NCBI GenBank assembly: GCA_036936605.1
Contig: JAUPFV010000003.1
Location: forward strand, 101,813,278 to 101,877,277
Length of the DNA: 64,000 bases
DNA from: Limnanthes douglasii subsp. nivea
Lineage: Eukaryota; Streptophyta; Magnoliopsida; Brassicales; Limnanthaceae
Reading direction: 5' to 3'
In this document: positions 57,150 through 64,000 of the stretch, piece after piece
How positions within the stretch are numbered: the stretch's first letter is position 1
Layout of the letters: every line of letters begins with the position of its first letter
Translations under genes and position numbers: made by a program
The notes under the pieces: generated by a model
Database searches by the model: none
Told to the model about the DNA's origin: nothing
Seen by the model: the letters and a program-made list of their open reading frames with translations, nothing else

Positions 57150-57550
57150 TGATGAGGAATAATAAAAGACAAGGGCCAAAATGTATAGAGGTAAATGTAT
57201 AAGGGCCAAAATACATAGAAATAAATGTATAAGGGCCAAAATACATAGAAATAAATGTATAAGGGCTAAAACGCATAGAAATAAATGTATAAGGGCTAAA
57301 ATGTATAAGATAAATGTATAAGGACTAAATAGGAAGAAGCTTTAGAACAGGGACCGAAATATGTAATTAGTCCAAATTAAAGCGTGTGGGGTCCGCAATT
57401 GTACTATAAAAGGACCACACACGCTTCACAAATTTCGAGATAATAGTACGACTTTCTCTCTCTACTACTTTAACACTTTCTCTCTCTAAGTTTGACTCTA
57501 AAGTATTTCTCTATCACAAAATCCTCCTCGGACTATCTTTCAACTCTTCA
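57150..57550 (+). repeat. Last LTR of the A2/A3 array
   Basis: 401 bp, identical by eye to the other two. After AACTCTTCA it runs into AT-rich DNA (ATTATGATG) instead of a primer-binding site. Confidence 0.95.
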
Positions 57551-58449
57551 ATTATGATGTTTAGATTTATTAATTTTTAATTGTACATGGATTGCTACTA
57601 TCTTTTGTATTACAAAAAGTTCCTGAAATTTTAGTTGGGATTAGATTTGCATTTACGATTCCTGTTTGGGTGTTTGCTTTTAAACATGATTAATTGTTAA
57701 ACATGTCATATGAGATGATGGGTTGTTTCCAAGCGGATACTTGCAGGTTTGTAGTCTTATGCAAAATTGAAACTGAGTATTTCGAGAGAATCATTTTGAA
57801 AAGATGAAGTTTTTAGTTTTTCTTAAGCTAATCTGATTCAATTTTTTCAGTTTGGATCTTAATAAGACTTTACAGTAACTAATTTCTTGTTGTTTTGTAT
57901 TGTCTTACTCTATCATAAAACATATAGAATTGTATGACCTATGCATCTAATATTTCTCCGGTCAATTATTATTTTTTCGGTTGGTTATTTTTAGGCTATA
58001 AATAGTTACTTCAAACCTTATGTTATCCGACATACCCTATTATTCTCAACAACAGAAGTATGGTTTATATCAGGTCACTTTTGATGTCATTGTTTATCTC
58101 TTCTTTCGTTTTTTTATCTATTATTTGTCACTTCTTTTACACGTAATATTTTTCTGATCTGTTTCTGGTTTTTAACTTTTTTTACTCGATTTAATTTTAA
58201 ATTTGTTAGGTTTATACTTTTTATTTATTGTTTGGATCTACAATGCAGTAAAGTGCGTGATGTAGTATTGTTATGTTTAATTAAATTGATTGATGCTAGT
58301 CTTTTTACTTCTATATGTTGATCATAAAGATGTATTTAATCGTTTTGTACTTGTTCATATCTTTTACCTACTACTTGTACTTGATTATTGAATTTATTGG
58401 GTAATTAAATCATTTTGATTGATAATTTGTATCATTAACGATGTTGCAG
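57551..58449. other. AT-rich intron-like spacer
   Basis: T-rich sequence with several potential branch/acceptor stretches, ending in GATGTTGCAG directly before the exon at 58450. It may be intron of the HAKAI-like fragment. No other exon identified. Confidence 0.45.
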
Positions 58450-58508
58450 ATCCCTTGCGAACATGATTTATGTTTAGAGTGTGCACAAAGTGATTCAATT
58501 TGTTATAT
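58450..58508 (+). pseudogene. HAKAI-like E3 ubiquitin ligase, single RING-finger exon
   Basis: A 59-bp exon between an acceptor GTTGCAG and a donor GTAAGG reads IPCEHDLCLECAQSDSICY, matching the RING core of plant HAKAI (IPC.H.FCL.CARSDSICYLC pattern; HAKAI is a subunit of the m6A RNA-methylation writer complex). The metal-binding C-x2-H-x2-C-x2-C spacing is preserved. I find no preceding or following exon; family B sequence starts 248 bp downstream. Either a gene fragment or one exon of a gene disrupted by the surrounding retrotransposons. Confidence 0.6.
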
Positions 58509-58756
58509 GTAAGGAGATCTTTACCATTATTTTGCTTAAAGCTTAATTAGTTTTCTTAGTATTATTGTAAAATATAATATCGTCTATGTAATATAAATTT
58601 TAAACTTCAATGTGAATATTGTGGTGTTACCTATTTATGTTTATAACATAACTGATTATTTGAATTTGTTCATGTATTGGTAGGATAATGTGAATAATAT
58701 TTTTGTGAAGTAATAGAGTAATAAGCTATGAATTTAGATTATAATATTATTTTTGG
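58509..58756. other. AT-rich spacer up to family B copy B2
   Basis: No LTR or primer site precedes B2. Family B homology begins abruptly about 58757 at TTAAGAAGTATTCAAG. Confidence 0.5.
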
Positions 58757-60722
58757 TTAAGAAGTATTCAAGAAAAAGGGATAGGCATGGAAAGTTAAAG
58801 ACGTATATAGGCATAGGATCGTCTCATAGCCGGAGACGCATAGATCGGATGGTGATGGATCATTTTGCCTTTCATGATGAACCAGGTATCTTTGCAACTC
58901 CTAATGAGGATACCGTTTTCAGTCGTGGCCGGAATTGGAGACAATCTCAATTGTCCTCCAAGATCCTGTCCGGAAACCTCCCTAAGAGGTTTGATAGTAC
59001 GAAAATGGAAAAATACGATGGCAGTAAAGACCCGGATAACCACTTGGAACAGTTCAAAAATTTCATGATGAATTATGATGATGACGACAAGTTGCTCTAT
59101 AGAGCATTCTCCCAATCATTTACGGGGAGTGCTCTGAAGTGGTACAACAGTTTGCCACAAGGCTGTATCAGAAATTTTGATACCTTTTGGGTGGCTTTTC
59201 GAAGACAGTTTGTTGGAAGTAAGGAAGTAAAGGGCAATGGAGACACAATTATCCATTGGCCCAAGAACCAAAATAATCTCTAAAAGAATACATAAGTCAC
59301 TTTGTAAACACCAAAAATGGATTAGCTGATTGCTTCGAACAAGTAACGATAGCTTCTTTGAGGCAGGGCTTAAACCCTGGAAACTTGGCTGATTCAGTAA
59401 CCAGAAAAAAGGCCATGACATGGGGAGGTCTGCTGAATCAGGTTGGAAAGCAGATTAATGTAGATGAAACAAAGAAAACTAGGATGCACAGGCAGGTGAC
59501 GTCTGCTCCGGCTGCACAAATCCAAACCAGAATCAGTCCGGAAACAAGGTAGGGAGACCGGGCAGAGTCATAACAGAGCCAAAGCTCAGTCTCAACCAGC
59601 TATGCCAGCCCAGAGTCAACAATCTAGAAATAAACGAGGGCCTTGGGTTCAACCGGAGTGGTTTGCTGAGTTGAAAGAAAACGTAGCCACCATTTATGAC
59701 AAAACAAAAGACGAAGTACACTATAGAAGGTCGGCTACGTTACAATCTCCTAGGGAGAGCCGTAACAATTGTTTCTGTCAGTATCATAATGATATTGGCC
59801 ATACCACTGAGGATTGTATTACTTTAAAGCAAGAAGTCCAGAATTTGATTGAAAGAGGAAAGTTGGAAGCATATGTTAAAAGAAGAGGTGGAAATAGGCC
59901 TGATAACGCTCATCGGGCTGTTCAAACAATGCAGGCACATTGGCTCCGGAAGGGGCTATGGTGATAATCGAGAGGTTCGATGTAGAGTCAGAGTACTTGG
60001 ACCCTGATCCGACTCGGAATAGAGTGGGTGCCATTGTGGAACGTTGCAAGACGGTGTCCGGGCTTATTAACGTTTTTGAATCACTCACAATTTTTGGAGG
60101 ACACACCATGACAGCACCAACTGCTTCTTCGAGAAAGAGGCATGTTCATACTCTTGCTATCCAATTGGAAGGAGGCATGACTTCTTATCAATCGCAGATT
60201 CCATTTCATTTCATTGTTTTCGATGAGGATGACTTGAGGGATATAGCTGGTCCTCATGAAGATGCTGTTGTCATAGGAGCATCCATCGGGGGCAATGACG
60301 TAAGGAGAATTTTGGTGGACACCGGAAGTTCTTCTAATATTCTCTTTTTAACTTCCTACAAAAATATGAAAAATCCAGCAGTGATTCAACGTTCGAACAG
60401 GTCGATTGTGGGTTTCACAGGAAGCTCAGCAGACGTGATCGGAGAATTCGAGGAGGAGGTCTTATTGGGCAAAGTCCCTTTTAAAAAGATGGTTAGAATA
60501 CTGTTCGTTGTGGTGGATTGTCCCACTTGTTATAATGCTATTCTGGAGAGGTCTTGGCTCTCTAGAATGCATGTCGTGGCCTCAACAGTCCACCAATGTT
60601 TGAAATATGATGTGCAAGGACAAGTGGGAGTTGTTCGGAGTAGCCAAAAGGTAGCAAGAGAGTGTTATGCAACAGCACTGGCTCCTCGGACGTTGGAGGC
60701 AGTTCGGATCAACGAAGAATAG
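58757..60722 (+). pseudogene. Family B gag-protease (copy B2), 5'-truncated and broken
   Basis: Frames 58757-59283 (gag core start: NLPKRFDSTKMEKYDGS, WYNSLPQG, FVGSKEV), 59358-59552, 59602-59964 (knuckle QYHNDIGHTTEDC) and 59940-60722 (protease with DTGSSSNILF and ILERSWLSRMH). The LTR, primer site and gag N-terminus are missing. At least three frame changes or stops separate the parts. The last frame ends in TAG at 60720-60722 with the following frame open, as in family A. Lineage Tat-like by similarity to A1-A3. Confidence 0.88.
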
Positions 60723-60779
60723 CAGTTTGAGGGGCTTTCTGGGGGAGAGGGTGAAATTGATGACCCTAGAGAGACCCCT
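60720..60779 (+). promoter_or_regulatory. Candidate stop-codon readthrough signal, family B
   Basis: TAG CAG TTT at 60720-60728, then a hairpin 7 nt downstream. AGGGG (60730-60734) pairs with CCCCT (60775-60779), CTTTCT (60735-60740) with AGAGAG (60768-60773, bulged A at 60774), and an inner AGGGT (60748-60752) with ACCCT (60763-60767). The context CAGTTT departs from CARYYA only at the last base. The next 32 codons to the first pol ATG are open. Confidence 0.6.
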
Positions 60780-63700
60780 GGAGTTTTAATATCGATTGAA
60801 GAAGTTGAAACACATTCTTTGGCTGAAGGAAAAAATGTCAAGATAGGGTCCAAAATGACATCGGAATTAAAGGGTAAAATGTTAAAGTTCCTAAAAGACC
60901 ATCAGCATGTTTTTGCTTGGTGCAATGCTGATGTTACTGGAGTACCAGCAGATATTATATCACACCAACTGTCCATCCGAAGGGACGTAGCGCCTATGAT
61001 ACAAAATAGAAGAGCTTTTTCTAATGAAAAAGGCTGATGTCATAGTTCAAGAGGTCGACCGGCTTACTAAAATGGGGCACATAAAGGAGTCTCAGTACCC
61101 TTTATGGACGGCCAATCCGGTATTGGTAAAAAAGAAAAATGGCAAGTGGCATATGTGTATCGATTTTACAGATCTCAATAGAGCTTGCCCAAAGGATTTA
61201 TACCCAGTGCCCCGGATTGATCAGTTGGTGGATTCCACATCTGGAAATAAGTTGCTATTTTTTATGGATGCCTTCTCCGGGTATAATCAGATTCAAGTGG
61301 ATCTGAAGGATCAGGAGCATACTACGTTTGTTACTAATATGGGCCTTCATTGTTACAAGGTGATGCCATTTGGGTTAAAAAATGCTGAGGCTACTTATCA
61401 GAGGTTGGTAAACAAGGCTTTTGCTGATCAAATTGGAAGAAACATGGAAGTATACATCGACGACATGATGGTGAAAAGTATGGATGAAGAACTACACTTG
61501 GCAGATCTCCAAGAAACTTTTGCTAACTTAGTAAAAGTAAATTTGAAATTAAACCCGGAAAAGTGTGTGTTTGGAGTGCAGTCTGGAAAATTCTTGGGGT
61601 ATGTAATAACTGAGCAAGGGATACAGCCTAATCCGGACCAACTTAATGCTTTACTTCAAATAGAGCCTCCTCGGAATGTTAAATAAGTACAACGATTGAC
61701 TGGGAGGTTGGCTGCATTAAATCGATTCATTTCAAGGTCTTCCGACAGGTGTGCCCCATTTTTTCAAACTTTGAAAGGTGCAAAGGATTTTGATTGGTCC
61801 TCCAGTGTGATGAGGCATTCGATGAGATCAAAAAGCATTTGTCCTTCCCCAAGACTTTGTTTAAACCCGTTGACGGAGAGACTATTTTCATATACTTGGC
61901 AGTCTCCAGTTGTGCCATAAGTGCAGTATTGGTAAGGGAGGTAGATAATTATCCCCATCCGGTGTATTACATTACCAAAAGTTTGATTGATGCAGAAAAG
62001 CTCTATTTGAAGCTTGAGAAGTTAGCACTAGCCCTGGTGATTGCTGCGAGGAAGATGAGACCTTATTTTCAGGCTCATTCCATTATTGTCCGGACATCTT
62101 TTCCCTTAAAAAACGTTCTCCAAAAGGCCGACATTTCAAGTAGAATGACTAAGTGTTCATTGGAATTGGGAGACTCCGATATTGATTTTACCCCTCGGAC
62201 AGCAATCAAAGCCCAAGCGGTGGCAGATTTCTTAGTAGAATTTGTCTCAGACAGGGATACAAAGCAAACAACTGGTGTGAAAGACAAAAAAGTTTGGGTC
62301 GTCCGGACTGATGGTGGATCAAGTACCATAGGATGTGGTGATGGGGTATGTTTGACCTCCCCGTACGGTGACAGAATGTACCAAGCTATATGTTTTGCTT
62401 TCAGGGCTTCTAATAATGAGTCTGAATATGAAGCTGATATAGCTGGTTTGAAGTTAGCTCTTATTTGTGGAGCCAAAAGGGTCAAGTTGATGAGTGATTC
62501 TCAGCTTCTTATCCATCATGCACAAGGTCAATCTGAAGCCAAAAAGGAGCAGCTGGTAAAATACTTACTTCTTCTTAAAGAAGTGGCACTTAATTTCAAG
62601 AGCATCATTTATGAGCACATACCCCGAACAGAAAATATACTGGCAGACTCCTTGGCAACCATAGCATATACTGAGTCCTACCCTTGGATTCATGTGCTGG
62701 AGTGCCCATCCATTCAAACCAATCCGGATAAGGAAGAATAAAGTTTTAATATACAGATGAAACAGCCTCAAGATTGGAGATTTCCTCTCCTTCAATATCT
62801 CTCAGATGGCATCCTACCTCCGGAAAAATCAGTAGCAAGAAAAGTAAAGTACAAGGCTCGTGGTTTTATCATCCTAAGAGATATTTTTTATAAGAAGTCT
62901 TATAGTAAACCCCTCTTACGATGTTTGGGGGTCAACGAGTCTCAAATAGTGCTCTCTGAATTACATGATGGTGAAGGATCAGCTCACTGTGGATTCAGGG
63001 CTCTAACAAGAAGAGTTTCGTTAGTTGGGTACTATTAGCCCTCCATAATGCAAGATGCTAAGGAGTTGGTAAGAAAGTGTGACCCATGCCAGAGATATAG
63101 CAATGAAATTCATATCTCAGCCATCCCATTAGAGTCAATTTATGAACCAATACCTTTTGCTCGATGGGGGTTGGATTTAGTGGGACGTCTACCCATGACA
63201 TCTAGGGGGCGCAGAACTATAATCGTTGCTATTGATTACTTTTCAAAGTGGATCGAAGCAGCTCCACTGGCAGGTACAACATCAAAAACTGTTATAAAGT
63301 TCATTTTATCCAATATCTATTGCAGATGTGGAATTCCATAGAAGATAACAACAGACAATGGGCCACAGTTCGACAACAAGGAAATGGAGAGTTTATGTGC
63401 CTCTAGAGGCATACAACATTGCTTCTCTTCCCCTTTCCACCCACAAGCAAATGGTCAGGTCGAAGTGGCTAACAGGACAATACTGTCCGGTCTGAAGAAG
63501 AATTTAGAAGGGGCTGCTGGGAAATGGCCAAGTTATTTGTAAGAAGTTTTGTGGGCTTACCGGACCACTCCTGGGGCTGCAACACAAGAGTCTCCTTTTG
63601 CCTTAGTATATGGGATGGATGCCATTGCTCCCATAGAAGCCACTCTTCCTTCATTTCGAGTTCATAACTATTCCGAACACGCTAACGAAGTGGAAATCAG

Positions 63701-64000
63701 AGGCTAGCTTGACTTAATAGAAGAAAGAAGAGTTAAGGCTCACCTTAGAGCTATACACTATCAAGGTTTGATGAGAAGCAGGTTCGTTTCTAAAAGTAAG
63801 AGAAGGGATTTTCAACCGGGGGATAAGGTATTGAGAAAAGTCTTCCTATATACTAAAGAGAAGCAGTTCGGTAAGTTGGCTCCAACTTGGGAAGGACCCT
63901 ATGTGGTCATTGAAAAGCTTAAGCCTGGGACATACCAGCTCCAAAACAAAGATGGAAGGATTTTGAATCACCCCTGGAATATTGAACACCTCCGGTTGTA
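60723..64000 (+). pseudogene. Family B pol (copy B2), many stops and frameshifts
   Basis: RT at 61024-61686 (FMDAFSGYNQ, YIDDMMVKS), RNase H regions at 61794-62741 (second domain RTDGGSS, NNESEYEA, SDSQ), integrase zinc motif about 62960-63080 and catalytic core 63100-63480 (LDLVG, TTDNGPQFD, VEVANR). It ends WNIEHLRLY at the window edge, so pol is nearly complete. Frame changes near 61030, 61790 and 62745. In-frame stops near 61684, 63035, 63340, 63540 and 63703, several at codons that are Gln or Trp in family A, as expected from cytosine deamination. The 3' half of the element lies outside. Confidence 0.9.

Larger units (their letters stand above)
45888..57550 (+). mobile_element. Ty3/gypsy LTR retrotransposon A3 (Tat-like), second unit of the tandem pair
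   Basis: 11,663 bp, offset from A2 by exactly 11,262 bp throughout with only scattered substitutions and no indel that I can see. gag-protease and pol are open; the antisense gene has its own nonsense codon, different from that of A2. The five bases after the last LTR (ATTAT) do not match those before the first LTR of the array. Confidence 0.95.

Overview
This is a stretch of plant nuclear repeat DNA, probably eudicot: AT-rich spacers, GT..AG introns, plant-type LINEs, Tat-lineage Ty3/gypsy retrotransposons and fragments of plant gene families (plant mobile domain, DnaJ, HAKAI-like RING). I see no complete ordinary host gene. Most coding capacity belongs to two LTR-retrotransposon families, here called A and B.

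Layout. 1-2484: family B fragment on the minus strand (protease, gag, PBS, 5' LTR). About 2800-5293 and 17147-18653: one decayed minus-strand LINE split by family A copy A1 (5294-17146, minus strand, 5-bp TACAT target duplication). 18792-23430: two diverged copies of a repeat, a 5'-truncated second LINE and a Copia-like primer-site fragment. 23855-24228: solo LTR of family B with ATGAT duplication. 24-34.6 kb: AT-rich DNA with a decayed plant-mobile-domain gene (about 28500-29820, minus) and a DnaJ fragment (33.8-34.2 kb). 34626-57550: two nearly identical family A copies, A2 and A3, head to tail and sharing a middle LTR (LTR-internal-LTR-internal-LTR, period 11,262 bp). 57551-58756: AT-rich DNA with one HAKAI-like exon. 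58757-64000: 5'-truncated, decayed family B copy on the plus strand, cut by the window edge.

Family A logic. The sense transcript encodes gag-protease, then a single amber codon, then RT, a degenerate RNase H, a second RNase H and integrase in the same frame. The amber codon is followed by CAATTA, the tobamovirus-type leaky-stop context, and then by a strong hairpin, so pol is probably made by stop-codon readthrough. Family B has the same layout with a different but equally pairable hairpin. On the opposite strand, between pol and the 3' LTR, lies a second gene with its own TATA box and an in-frame spliceable intron. It resembles the 'putative gypsy type transposon' family (PF04195) followed by a coiled coil. 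Pol and this antisense gene converge on a tandem-repeat-rich 3' region.

Integrity. A1 has an intact antisense gene but a 14-bp deletion in pol. A2 and A3 have open gag-pro/pol frames but each has its own nonsense mutation in the antisense gene. The three LTRs of the A2/A3 array look identical, which implies recent activity.
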